This document shows, one piece after another, positions 1 through 8,474 of a stretch of DNA of 64,000 nucleotides. The position numbers and the translations under genes are program-made. Source of the stretch: CBDCFV01 sp965203835 (GTDB taxonomy: Bacteria > Chloroflexota > Dehalococcoidia > Lucifugimonadales > UBA3495); NCBI GenBank assembly GCA_965203835.1, contig OZ241919.1, forward strand, positions 248,001 through 312,000. Reading direction: 5' to 3'. Under the pieces are notes generated by a model that was not told the DNA's origin, made no database searches, and was given only the letters and a program-made list of their open reading frames with translations. Positions within the stretch are counted from its first letter, which is position 1; each line of letters starts with the position of its first letter.

Positions 1-213
1 CAACCGCGAGCCAGAATTGCCAGTTGTTAAACATTGGTGGACCAGTTCCCAAGTTGAAAGCATTGGACCCGCGGGTGTGCGCGGGAAGAAAACCCGCGTA
101 CTTCTACTGCGATGCTCCAAGGTTGCGGAGCAGGCAGGCTAAGCACAGGACGCCCAGTATAATAGAGCGAAGGGCGATACCTCAAGAAATGCCGTCCAAC
201 TTCCCGTCCAACT
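1..213. other. window edge, no gene seen
   Basis: No coding region is supported here. The stretch lies downstream of the first minus-strand gene. It holds a short inverted repeat (CGCGGG/CCCGCG around 77-96), which could be a weak 3'-end hairpin, and two copies of CGTCCAACTTC near 191-214. No tRNA or convincing promoter was recognised. Confidence 0.4.
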
Positions 214-2847
214 TCATGGTAAAAAACTGTAGTACTCCGAAATGAACCAGTCTGCTTCCAGGTCTCGAAAAACCAGGTAGTTGATGCCGTCGGCCCACGA
301 CTCTCGACTGACGGCAACCTTCACGAAATAGTTGAAGTCTTCGCTCAACTGCTTGGCGCTGGGAATCCCGCGAATACCCCACTGTGAGCCTTCGGCCTGG
401 CGATTTTCTTGGGGGCGGCGGTAGCTCTCGGGGAACCACAACAGGTCCCGGAAAGGGCCTGCCCTCTCATTCTCGACTCTGGACTCTACGTCATCGCCTC
501 CATGAGGCGATTTGAGCAAAAGGGTGCGGGAAACTTGCTCTTCCGACACAGGACTGCAACTGCTATTCCACCCATCCTCTCCCTCGGCCTTGAAACACTT
601 GAACTGCAAAATCCCCTCGTCATGATGATGCCGGACGTACCATTGGAATGGATACCACATGTCGTAATCGACCAAGACCGGGTTACCGTCCCCTTGGCTG
701 CCTTCGAATACTTGACTGTCCAACTCCCCGAAGGTCTTTGGGAGGTCTGAACTGCCTTGGGCGTATACCAGTATCTCCACGCTCGAATCGTCGTAAGTGT
801 ATGCAGCCCGGAAGGCTGCCACGGTCCCGAACGCCAGCAGGAGCCCCGCCAGACCCATAGCGGCAAGCGACAACCCGGTGAAGGGCCCGGCCAAACGGAC
901 GAGCCATGCCGTCGCCAGAGCTACCGCAGCGACAGCGAACAACAGGCCCCACTGGGCCAGGGACAGCCCATTGTCGCCGTTTACATAACTGTAAAGCAAA
1001 TACACGGCAGCCACGGCTATCAATGGCGGCAAGAACAACAATGCAACCCTGCCCCGTCTCAACACACGCCGCCATCTTATCCTTTCAACGATCTCTCCCA
1101 AGAACATTCCCGACAGAAGGATGAACGGGAGCGTGATGTTTACCAGCAGCCACGGCATTTTTTCCGATGCGATGGTGTAAACCAGCAGAGTGACGCCGGC
1201 CCAGAAAGATAGTGCGAGACCAATCACGTCTCCCTTCCTCAAGAAGTAGACGAAAGCAATCAAGCCGAATATTACCGGCAACAGTTCGTAAACGGAGAGG
1301 CCGACGAAATAGTAATACCAAGGCTGGTTGCCCCTGGCGAAGGGCTGCTGGGCAATCCAATACCCCATTCCCTGCCACGCGCCGCTGAAGAGGCCAGCGA
1401 AATTGGAAAACATGGTGGTGTAAAGGGTGACCCAGACGCCGTAGAAGATGACGGCGCAGACCAGCCAGGCTTTGCCCAGCCAACGCACTCCGACGTATAT
1501 GGAGACGGCCAGTGCGGCAACCAACAGTCCGCCGGCAACCAGTACGGTGACGGGCAGGACGTTGGAACCGGTATCCACGGGCAATCCGCTGGGAAGCACA
1601 GTTCTCGCCACAACATTCACGTCCACCAACCCGGTAAAACACGACAGGTAGACAGCGGCTAGCACTGCCGGCAGTAGAAGGACCAGAGCGCTTCTCCTCA
1701 AGCCGCGTCGTGTGGAAACCACCACAACCACGGAAACTCCCGCCAATGCCGCCGCAATCAGGATGTCTGCGGCTAAGGTAGCGGCGCCAAAGGAGGTCGA
1801 GCTCCAAGGACGGAACAGGACCATGAAAACGGCGGCGGCAACCGCGGCGGGAGCAATGACACCGGAAATCTTTGCGAGGATATTGGTCTTCGCGTCGATG
1901 CTGTCTGACCCCGCACTGCCCAGAGGGTTGGCCAACCAAAGGATCACCGTCAGCAACACGCCGACTATGGCGTGGAACAGCCAGGGTGCATCGTAAACCG
2001 GCAACACCATGTATGGGGCCGACCACTCCGGTGTGCCAACGATCCCTTGAGACACACCGACCGGACTGACAAGCGTGATGCCCATAACACTTTGGAGCAA
2101 TCCTGCCAAGGCCACCCACTGGGGCAGGGTCAGCGTCAGGAGGAGAAGCAGAAAGCCTGCGGCGCCGACGAGTTGCGAAAGCCGGACCCGCCCGAAAGCC
2201 CAGGGTACGAGGTCAGGCAACGCCAGCAGGAACAGCAACGCACCGAAGACCAGCGTCACTATATAAGCGGTCTCCTTGGTGGCGAACATCAGGGCCAGTA
2301 TCGCCGCGGCGAAGTACAGGTAACGGTTCTTGCTTTCGTGGATGTAGCGCCACATGAGGATGAAGAGAAAAGTTACCCAGAACGCCATGAGGATGTCGTT
2401 CCGTCCGAACCGGCTGAAGTACAACAGCGTTGGCGACAGGGTCAGCATGATCGCGGCGATCAACGCGCCTGGCCTGCCGATATGGTCACGGAGGAAATAG
2501 GGCAAGGCCACCAAGGCCGTTCCGAAAAGCGGGTAACAGAGGCGGGCGACGAAATCGGTGTCCCCCAAGAAACGGAGAAACAAGGCAACCAGTTCAATCT
2601 GGAAGGGGCCGTGCATCCAAGGAGAGTGGATATATTCCATCCCTTGGGCGAGCTTCCAGGAAAAATGGAGATGGATAGCCTCGTCGTAGTGCATGGCGCG
2701 GCCATCCAGTTCCCAAAGCCGCAACCCCAGGGCGGCGGCGGTCAAAAGCAAAAAAACCGCTTCCAGCCATCCAAACCGGAACGTAATGCGGAAGCGAGGC
2801 ATCCTTTTACTGGTCAAGAAGTTGCTAACCTGGATCATTGCCGCCAC
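214..2847 (-). CDS. Agl23-like (TIGR03663-type) polytopic membrane protein
   Basis: Large integral membrane protein of about 877 residues with many hydrophobic helices and a soluble C-terminal part from about residue 690. Near the N-terminus, after the first helix, is an 'HYDEAIH' segment (about residues 53-59). An acidic pair in this place is typical of GT39/GT-C-like proteins annotated as flippase activity-associated Agl23. This suggests a role in transfer or export of lipid-linked sugars, but no substrate can be read from the sequence. The listed start is a GTG; an ATG at 2838 is also possible. Either start overlaps the end of the upstream DUF2298 gene, so the two are probably translationally coupled. 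This pairing is typical of Chloroflexota and some archaea. Confidence 0.8.
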   Translation of the reverse strand: MAAMIQVSNFLTSKRMPRFRITFRFGWLEAVFLLLTAAALGLRLWELDGRAMHYDEAIHLHFSWKLAQGMEYIHSPWMHGPFQIELVALFLRFLGDTDFVARLCYPLFGTALVALPYFLRDHIGRPGALIAAIMLTLSPTLLYFSRFGRNDILMAFWVTFLFILMWRYIHESKNRYLYFAAAILALMFATKETAYIVTLVFGALLFLLALPDLVPWAFGRVRLSQLVGAAGFLLLLLTLTLPQWVALAGLLQSVMGITLVSPVGVSQGIVGTPEWSAPYMVLPVYDAPWLFHAIVGVLLTVILWLANPLGSAGSDSIDAKTNILAKISGVIAPAAVAAAVFMVLFRPWSSTSFGAATLAADILIAAALAGVSVVVVVSTRRGLRRSALVLLLPAVLAAVYLSCFTGLVDVNVVARTVLPSGLPVDTGSNVLPVTVLVAGGLLVAALAVSIYVGVRWLGKAWLVCAVIFYGVWVTLYTTMFSNFAGLFSGAWQGMGYWIAQQPFARGNQPWYYYFVGLSVYELLPVIFGLIAFVYFLRKGDVIGLALSFWAGVTLLVYTIASEKMPWLLVNITLPFILLSGMFLGEIVERIRWRRVLRRGRVALLFLPPLIAVAAVYLLYSYVNGDNGLSLAQWGLLFAVAAVALATAWLVRLAGPFTGLSLAAMGLAGLLLAFGTVAAFRAAYTYDDSSVEILVYAQGSSDLPKTFGELDSQVFEGSQGDGNPVLVDYDMWYPFQWYVRHHHDEGILQFKCFKAEGEDGWNSSCSPVSEEQVSRTLLLKSPHGGDDVESRVENERAGPFRDLLWFPESYRRPQENRQAEGSQWGIRGIPSAKQLSEDFNYFVKVAVSRESWADGINYLVFRDLEADWFISEYYSFLP

Positions 2848-5272
2848 CGTTGATGTAACTCGTCGGCTCCAGTGGAGAATACTCGTATATAGTTACGCGG
2901 CCTTGCCGGAACACGGTTCTCAAGATCGTGTCAAACTCTTCCAGATGACCTTGTCCATAGGTAGCTTTTTCGCGGTCTCCCTGGTATATGTACCGTACTC
3001 CGTACCGTTCTAACACGCCCCGGACTTCGCCAACGTCGTTGCTCTGGTAGACGGCGGCGACGTGTTCCCGGCGCCCGGCCATTGGCTCGTGGCTGCCCCT
3101 CCACTGCAATTCGTGGCCTTCCCAACCCAGAATGGCGGGCAGCCCGGTACTGGCTGAGATTCTACCGTAATCGGAATAATCGTGCCCTACGGCCTCCACA
3201 ATCCGTCCCGGAGAAGCTTGGTCCCGCAACCATTGGATTGCGGCATATTCCCCAGGACTCGACTCCTTAACGAATGCAAGGCCGTCCAGGGTGTTGTCGG
3301 CGAAACTGGGGCCGCCATGCAGCCAACCCATGCGGTCCAGCACCGCGCCGACCGGGTAGTACAGGGAAACCGCCAATAGAACCAGAAACGCCCAAGTCCA
3401 ACAAAATCTTCCAACCACCTGTAGCCGGCGTCTGATTCGGAACATCGGTCTTTGCCGTTCCCGGCGCGGCGTCCGTACTGAAACTCTTCTTCTGCCTTGC
3501 CAATACCACAGCCCGTAGGCGCCAACTATCGCCAGCATGAGCCACACTTGGTAGTAGACCTTGAATATGGTGTTCATGCGATTGCCGAACAGGTCCGCCA
3601 CGTAGAATAGTTCCGCGCCCACAAGCAAGAAAATGGACAGGGCCAGCAGCAGCAACGGAAACGCGATCACCTGAGACCGGCGTTGAAGGGCCCTTTGCAC
3701 AGCGCTGAACGCTGACACGACGACGAGTGCGATTCCCGGCAGAACCCAGAGGGCCCGGCTACCAACGTCGCCAAGGGTCGCTCCCAGGCCTGTACCTGAA
3801 TCGGAGTTCCAGAGTACCAAAGCCGCCCAAACCAACAACGGCAGGAACGTTACTACAACTATCGACACAATAACGAGTAATTGCCGCCGCCCCGGGCGGG
3901 GTAGCTCGGCCAGTTGGGCCAGAGCGAATGTAACACCGAGGATAAGAAACAGCCCCATGACGATGAAAAGCAAGAAGGGCCGGGTAGCCGGGCCGGGCCA
4001 TGCCGACACGCCTGATGCTTGAGTGTCCAGGGTCAGGTAATAGGGCAGGAACAGCACCACCGCCAATGCAAGAATGGGCAGGAGCATGACGGCGGCAGAC
4101 CACGCGACTTTCCACGGGTTGCCCCGTTCCTGGCTGTACACTTTCAGCAAGACTGCGACGGCCAGCACCGCGGCAAGCAAGGGAAAGTCCCAAGCGTTTA
4201 TGAAAGCAAGGGAACCTAAGAACAGAGCGATGAAGAGGGACTCGACCGGATGATGGCGCAGCCAAGCAACCCCCAACCTGTCTCCGGACATGAAAACGTT
4301 GAGGCAAAGGGCCAGTCCCAACACCACAAAGGGCAAGCTGAGGACATGGGCGTGTAGGTCTCCCAATACGAAGCTGAACATGGGGAATTCGGTAATCGTA
4401 TAGTCCAGGCTCTGTCCGACGGACAAAGTATCGATCACCCGCGTTGCCCGCCACCACCACAAATGGCCATCGGGAAACAGTCCCTGGCCGGTCGCTGCGC
4501 CATCCAGACCCTTGATTCCAACCCATTGCCAGAACCCGTCCCCTCCCCAACCGCGCAGGTGGACGAACTCCAACGCACCTTCCAGGTTTCCGACGACCAA
4601 CAGGAGAACGGCTCCTAAAACGCCGTATGACACGGCAGTCTGGCGACGCGCCCTGGACAGACGCAACAGGTTGTAGACAATGCCGAAGATTGCCGTCGCG
4701 GCCAGTGCGGGCACCAAGGACAGCGACAGATTGTAGCTGACGCTGGAGGCGATGCCGGTGAGCTTGGTCAGCAACGCCATAGTGAAGTGACCGAAATAGT
4801 AGTAACTGATGGAATGGCCTGCCAGCCATGGGTCCTCCGGCGGGAAATGCCGGGCTTGCAGCAGGCCATTCAAGAAGGCGAAGTCCATCGGTTTTTCGGT
4901 GTGGTTTATTGCAGAGGCGCTGGATACTATTCCAAGCCACAACAAGTAAAAGGCCAGAAAGACAACCTCGGCGATGATGATTGTCCTTCTTTCGGTTGCC
5001 AGGAAGCGGCTCAATTCCCGCCACCGGGTGCGAAGTATGGCACCGCCCGCGACAGCCATGAGCAAAAGTATGCCGGTGATGGTGGCTTGCGAATTTGGTA
5101 TGAACCCGGTCAACCCCAGCAGCCAGAGGACATAAGAGGCAATGATCAACCCCAACGGTTTCGCCAGGGTATATCCACGGTCGGGGAGCCTGCTGAAGAG
5201 GGCAAACGCCAATGGCAGGCCAAGGAGTCCCAAGAGATGAATGGAGAGGAACCAGACTAAGGCATCGATCAC
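2825..5272 (-). CDS. DUF2298 / Chlor_Arch_YYY polytopic membrane protein
   Basis: About 815 residues, almost all hydrophobic helices, with a soluble C-terminal region ('SPGEYAAIQWLRDQ' onwards) resembling the globular end of oligosaccharyltransferase-like GT-C proteins. The segment 'EKPMDFAFLNGLL' followed by 'DPWLAGHSISYYYFGH' (about residues 128-165) is characteristic of the DUF2298 family. The listed start is GTG without an obvious Shine-Dalgarno. The gene overlaps the downstream Agl23-like gene. The pair probably works on surface polysaccharide or glycoprotein assembly. That function is inferred from family context, not shown by catalytic motifs. Confidence 0.8.
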   Translation of the reverse strand: MIDALVWFLSIHLLGLLGLPLAFALFSRLPDRGYTLAKPLGLIIASYVLWLLGLTGFIPNSQATITGILLLMAVAGGAILRTRWRELSRFLATERRTIIIAEVVFLAFYLLWLGIVSSASAINHTEKPMDFAFLNGLLQARHFPPEDPWLAGHSISYYYFGHFTMALLTKLTGIASSVSYNLSLSLVPALAATAIFGIVYNLLRLSRARRQTAVSYGVLGAVLLLVVGNLEGALEFVHLRGWGGDGFWQWVGIKGLDGAATGQGLFPDGHLWWWRATRVIDTLSVGQSLDYTITEFPMFSFVLGDLHAHVLSLPFVVLGLALCLNVFMSGDRLGVAWLRHHPVESLFIALFLGSLAFINAWDFPLLAAVLAVAVLLKVYSQERGNPWKVAWSAAVMLLPILALAVVLFLPYYLTLDTQASGVSAWPGPATRPFLLFIVMGLFLILGVTFALAQLAELPRPGRRQLLVIVSIVVVTFLPLLVWAALVLWNSDSGTGLGATLGDVGSRALWVLPGIALVVVSAFSAVQRALQRRSQVIAFPLLLLALSIFLLVGAELFYVADLFGNRMNTIFKVYYQVWLMLAIVGAYGLWYWQGRRRVSVRTPRRERQRPMFRIRRRLQVVGRFCWTWAFLVLLAVSLYYPVGAVLDRMGWLHGGPSFADNTLDGLAFVKESSPGEYAAIQWLRDQASPGRIVEAVGHDYSDYGRISASTGLPAILGWEGHELQWRGSHEPMAGRREHVAAVYQSNDVGEVRGVLERYGVRYIYQGDREKATYGQGHLEEFDTILRTVFRQGRVTIYEYSPLEPTSYINGGGNDPG

Positions 5273-5342
5273 GGAATGGCCGGTTTACGGTCAGTGGTTA
5301 CGGCAGTTAAGGTGACGAAACGTCGCGCTCGGGCACAGAGGC

Positions 5343-6299
5343 TCAGTTGACCGGAGCCAGCAAAGCGTCGACAAAGTCCTGAGTGTCGAAGGGAGCCAGG
5401 TCGTCCAACTGTTCCCCGGTGCCAATGAACATTATAGGGACTTCCAATTCCTGCCGTATCGCCAGAACAATGCCGCCGCGGGCGGTGCCGTCCAGCTTGG
5501 CCAGGAATATTCCGGTGCAGTCCACTGCCTCTTTGAACGACTTGGCTTGGGCAAGGCCGTTATGACCTGTGGTTGCATCCAGCGTCAATATAACCTGGTG
5601 GGGCGCGGTCGGGTCCAAACGCGTCAGCACCCGGTTGATCTTGCCCAACTCTTCCATCAAATTGGTCTTGGTGTGCAAACGCCCGGCGGTGTCGATAAAG
5701 ATGATGTCGGCTCCCCGGGCTTTGCCGGCTTGGTAGGTGTCATAGGCCACGGCGCCAGGGTCCGCACCGGAACGATGGCTGATAACTTCGACCCCAACCC
5801 GTCCGCCCCAGATTTCCAACTGCTCGGCGCCAGCCGCCCGGAAAGTGTCCGCGGCCCCGAGGATGACCTTTTTTCCCGCTTGTTTGTAATGGTGAGCCAG
5901 CTTGGCGATGCTGGTGGTCTTGCCTACTCCGTTCACCCCTACCATCAGCACTACGTATGGGGATGCTTCTTCGACCGAATCCAACCAAGGATCATCCACT
6001 TCGCCCGGGTCCAAGTCCCGCACCAACGCCTCTTTCAGGACTTGAAAAACCTGGTCGGCGTCTTCCAACCTTTCATCCCTCACCCGTGCCTTCATCTCGT
6101 CGATGATGCGGAGAGAGGTCTCTACTCCCACGTCTGAAGATATCAGTATCTCTTCCAACTCTTCCCAGACCGAGTCGTCCAAGCGAGATGAGCGCAGCAC
6201 GTTGAGGATACGCCCAAACCATCTTCCCCGGCTGGCTTCCACCCCGGTCTCAGTGCGCTTCTTGTTCTCTTCGCGGTTACGCCGAAATATGCCTAGCAT
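5343..6299 (-). CDS. ftsY: signal recognition particle receptor FtsY
   Basis: SRP-type GTPase that docks SRP-bound ribosomes at the membrane. The 318 residues contain a short N domain, then the G motifs: P-loop 'GVNGVGKTTSIAK' (about 121-133), 'DTFRAAGAEQLEIW', 'DTAGRLHTKTNLMEEL', 'TLDATTGHNG' and 'LAKLDGTARGG'. The C-terminal 'GTGEQLDDLAPFD' is the usual FtsY closing motif. The acidic A domain of E. coli FtsY is absent, as in many short FtsY proteins. The ATG start follows rnc by 22 bases in the same direction, the common rnc-ftsY arrangement. Confidence 0.97.
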   Translation of the reverse strand: MLGIFRRNREENKKRTETGVEASRGRWFGRILNVLRSSRLDDSVWEELEEILISSDVGVETSLRIIDEMKARVRDERLEDADQVFQVLKEALVRDLDPGEVDDPWLDSVEEASPYVVLMVGVNGVGKTTSIAKLAHHYKQAGKKVILGAADTFRAAGAEQLEIWGGRVGVEVISHRSGADPGAVAYDTYQAGKARGADIIFIDTAGRLHTKTNLMEELGKINRVLTRLDPTAPHQVILTLDATTGHNGLAQAKSFKEAVDCTGIFLAKLDGTARGGIVLAIRQELEVPIMFIGTGEQLDDLAPFDTQDFVDALLAPVN

Positions 6300-6321
6300 G
6301 AAACAATGCCGATATTATAAA

Positions 6322-7014
6322 TTAGAGTCCCAAAAGCTGGCGCAGAGCATCAGCGGCGGCGTTCTGCTCGGCGTCGCTGCGCCTTCCACCATGCCCTATG
6401 CCGATGGATTGTCCATCCACGAGCACTTCAACGGTGAACGAGGGGGCGTGGTCGGGGCCTTCAGTCGAGATCAAGTGATAACGCGGCGAGGGGATGCCCA
6501 TGCCTTGAACATGCTCCTGCAACCGTGATTTGGGGTTCTCGAGAGGAGGACCGTCGGCTTGCAGCGCTTCCAGTTGGGGTTCCAGAAGACGCAATACAAA
6601 TCCCTTGGCATGGTCGTAGTCCTGGTCCAGGTACACCGCCGCCACCACGGCTTCAAAGGATGCTGCCAGGATCGAGTCCCTTTCACGTCCGCCCGTAGCC
6701 TCTTCACCCTTCCCCAGCACCAAGAATTCTCCCATGCTCAAACGCCGGGCCAGCCCAGCCAGCGATTCGGTGCGGACCAATGCAGCGCGTTGCTTGGTCA
6801 ACTCACCTTCGGTGAAGAGAGGAAACCTGCGGAAGAGCTCCGTGGACACCGTAAGCTCTATAACGGCGTCGCCCAGAAACTCCAAGCGTTCGTATGACTG
6901 AGGAGGCTCTCCCGCTTGTTCGTTGAGGAAAGACCGATGGACCACCGCCTGCTGAAGCAGCCCCGGGTCTCGAAACTTCAAGCCCAGGGCCGCTTCCAAG
7001 CGTTCAATGGTCAC
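6322..7014 (-). CDS. rnc: ribonuclease III
   Basis: Double-strand-specific endoribonuclease for rRNA and mRNA processing. The 230 residues match the usual RNase III length. The signature 'ERLEFLGDAV' sits at about residues 42-51. The second acidic site lies in the 'ILAASFEAVVAAVYLDQ' helix. A C-terminal dsRNA-binding domain runs from about 158 to 228 (starting 'NPKSRLQEHVQ', ending 'AEQNAAADALRQLL'). The start is GTG preceded by AAGGTC. It begins nine bases after the DsbA-like gene and is followed closely by ftsY, so all three may be cotranscribed. Confidence 0.96.
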   Translation of the reverse strand: MTIERLEAALGLKFRDPGLLQQAVVHRSFLNEQAGEPPQSYERLEFLGDAVIELTVSTELFRRFPLFTEGELTKQRAALVRTESLAGLARRLSMGEFLVLGKGEEATGGRERDSILAASFEAVVAAVYLDQDYDHAKGFVLRLLEPQLEALQADGPPLENPKSRLQEHVQGMGIPSPRYHLISTEGPDHAPSFTVEVLVDGQSIGIGHGGRRSDAEQNAAADALRQLLGL

Positions 7015-7023
7015 CGGCTGACC

Positions 7024-7650
7024 TTAAATTACGCCGTGAGGCCAGGGCGGCTGCGGGCGCTTGAATTCCCCGACGTGAGCGAACTCTTTCATCGAGTGCA
7101 TCAGGTTTTCGTAGATTTCCACCGACTGTTCATCGGGCGGGATGAACATCTTGAGGAACGCGAAGTTGCCGTTGTCGAAGACGAAAGTAGGCACACCGAA
7201 TGCGCCGTACTCGTCCACCGCCTTGGTGTGGCTCTCCGCAAGTTGGTTCAGCAGGTCGGGGTCGACGATGTCTTCCCTGAAGCGGGCCATGTCGATTCCG
7301 GCCTTTTCACCCGCCGCATCTATGACAGCTTGGTCGTTCAGGTCGGCCTTGTCCTCATGTCGGGCTTTCAGCAGGGCCATGAAATAGGCTTCAAAGGCTT
7401 CCTTACCCTGGCGCTTGACAGCCAACCCGGCCATGTGGGCGAGCAGGATGGGGTCGGAGCCGTCCTGGACATCGGGGCGGTCCCAGACGTTGTCGCCTTC
7501 CTTATTGTTGACTTGCGCCAGCGAGAACGGTTGCCAGTCAACGTCGATGTCGTTTCCGGAGATTTCCCGGACCTTTGCCAACCACATGTTGGCATTGTAT
7601 ACAAACGGTCAACGGAAATCGTAATAGGTGGTGAACTCAGTCTCAGCCAC
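7024..7650 (-). CDS. DsbA-family selenoprotein candidate (in-frame UGA at codon 14)
   Basis: Thioredoxin-fold oxidoreductase of the DsbA/FrnE type, 208 residues if the UGA at 7611-7609 is read as selenocysteine. From the GTG at 7650 the frame reads 'VAETEFTTYYDFR', then UGA, then 'PFVYNANMWLAKV', and stays open to 7024. The UGA falls exactly where the family has its active-site Cys (the 'DFxCPF/W' motif); the second position of the CxxC is Val. The cis-Pro loop 'GAFGVPTFVF' is present. GTG is preceded by a perfect AGGAGGT six bases away and by a TTGACA-N18-TACAAT promoter, so the start is well supported. A conventional gene finder would begin at the ATG at 7587 and lose the active site. An alternative is a simple nonsense mutation, but the hairpin just downstream argues against it. 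Confidence 0.8.
7570..7611 (-). promoter_or_regulatory. candidate bacterial SECIS element
   Basis: The mRNA just 3' of the UGA folds as GCCAAC-AUGUG-GUUGGC (7593-7577), a perfect six-pair stem with a five-base loop that begins 22 nt after the UGA. A lower helix is possible between GACC (7610-7607, including the G and A of the UGA) and GGUC (7573-7570). Distance and size fit bacterial SECIS elements, which lie inside the coding region. One mismatch to the usual description: the loop has its first G at position 3 rather than 1 or 2. Confidence 0.65.
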
Positions 7651-7679
7651 AACTATACCTCCTAGTTTTAGCTGCCAAG

Positions 7680-7709
7680 ATTGTATCCACCGATAAAGCC
7701 GTTTGTCAA
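7680..7709 (-). promoter_or_regulatory. sigma70-type promoter of the DsbA-like selenoprotein gene
   Basis: On the minus strand TTGACA (7709-7704) and TACAAT (7685-7680) are separated by 18 bases. They lie about 30 bases upstream of the GTG start, with AGGAGGT in between. This supports an independent transcript beginning near 7673. Confidence 0.65.
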
Positions 7710-7763
7710 AGCAAACACAGGACTGCGGAGGCGTGTTCTCGTCAGGGAGAACATCCAATGGCT

Positions 7764-8462
7764 TTACAGCCATATCAACATGAGGGTGGCAGCTCCCCCC
7801 AGGAATAAGGCTACGGCCCAGAACAGGTCCACGTTGATCCAGCCTCGTCTCAAGAACGCCAGTCCCACCTTCTTGTAGACCACCATAGCCACAGGGAACA
7901 TGACCAGCAGCATGGCCAGGGTATGTATGCCCAAGCCGATGCTCCACGCGACCGAAGTGTCGGTCAAGTCAAGGAAGTCGGCGTGGTGGTCCAAGTCTCC
8001 CAAGCCGTGCTCCCGCTCATTGAGGTTCAAAATAATCGGAGCCAGCATCAATCCCGCCCCGTGGGAAGTAGCCATCAGAAACGACCACAGGACCAGGTCG
8101 CGGGGAGTGACCTGCATCCCGACCCATCTTGGATGACGGTAGTATCGGAAGACCTTGTAGCCACCGAACAGCAACAGTGCAATGCCGGAGAAAATCCTGA
8201 CCCAATCCAGCGGAATGAAAGCCCCGATGATCAACAGGGATAAGGCCACAACCGCCAGTGAGGCGGCATGACCGGCGGTGACAAAAACGAGCGCCCGGGT
8301 TATAGCCCAGGCGCTGCGTTGTTGAAGTCCCAACGCCACCGCGAATAGCCAACCCATAGCCGGATTGAGGCCGTGGAAAGCCCCCAGTGCGACCAGACCC
8401 GCCAAGGCTCCCAAGGAGGCCAGCGCGGTGGGCTCAACGTGGGCAAGGGACGAAAGAAGCAT
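7764..8462 (-). CDS. polytopic membrane protein encoded next to SBP56
   Basis: A 232-residue protein with about six hydrophobic helices. It carries 'GAFHGLNPAMGWLFAVALG' near residue 27 and 'MATSHGAGLMLAPI' near residue 130. The repeated His-Gly in membrane segments resembles the NicO/HupE class of metal or small-solute transporters, but the family cannot be fixed here and no substrate is claimed. It starts 12 bases after the SBP56 stop, so the two are very likely one operon. A partner role in methanethiol, sulfide or selenium handling is an inference from position only. Confidence 0.75.
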   Translation of the reverse strand: MLLSSLAHVEPTALASLGALAGLVALGAFHGLNPAMGWLFAVALGLQQRSAWAITRALVFVTAGHAASLAVVALSLLIIGAFIPLDWVRIFSGIALLLFGGYKVFRYYRHPRWVGMQVTPRDLVLWSFLMATSHGAGLMLAPIILNLNEREHGLGDLDHHADFLDLTDTSVAWSIGLGIHTLAMLLVMFPVAMVVYKKVGLAFLRRGWINVDLFWAVALFLGGAATLMLIWL

Positions 8463-8474
8463 CCGGGGAAAGCT

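Noticed and set aside
1972..2853. A 293-codon plus-strand frame rich in Gln, Glu and Gly
   Set aside because: Antisense to the Agl23-like gene; its composition is that expected from reverse-reading hydrophobic codons.
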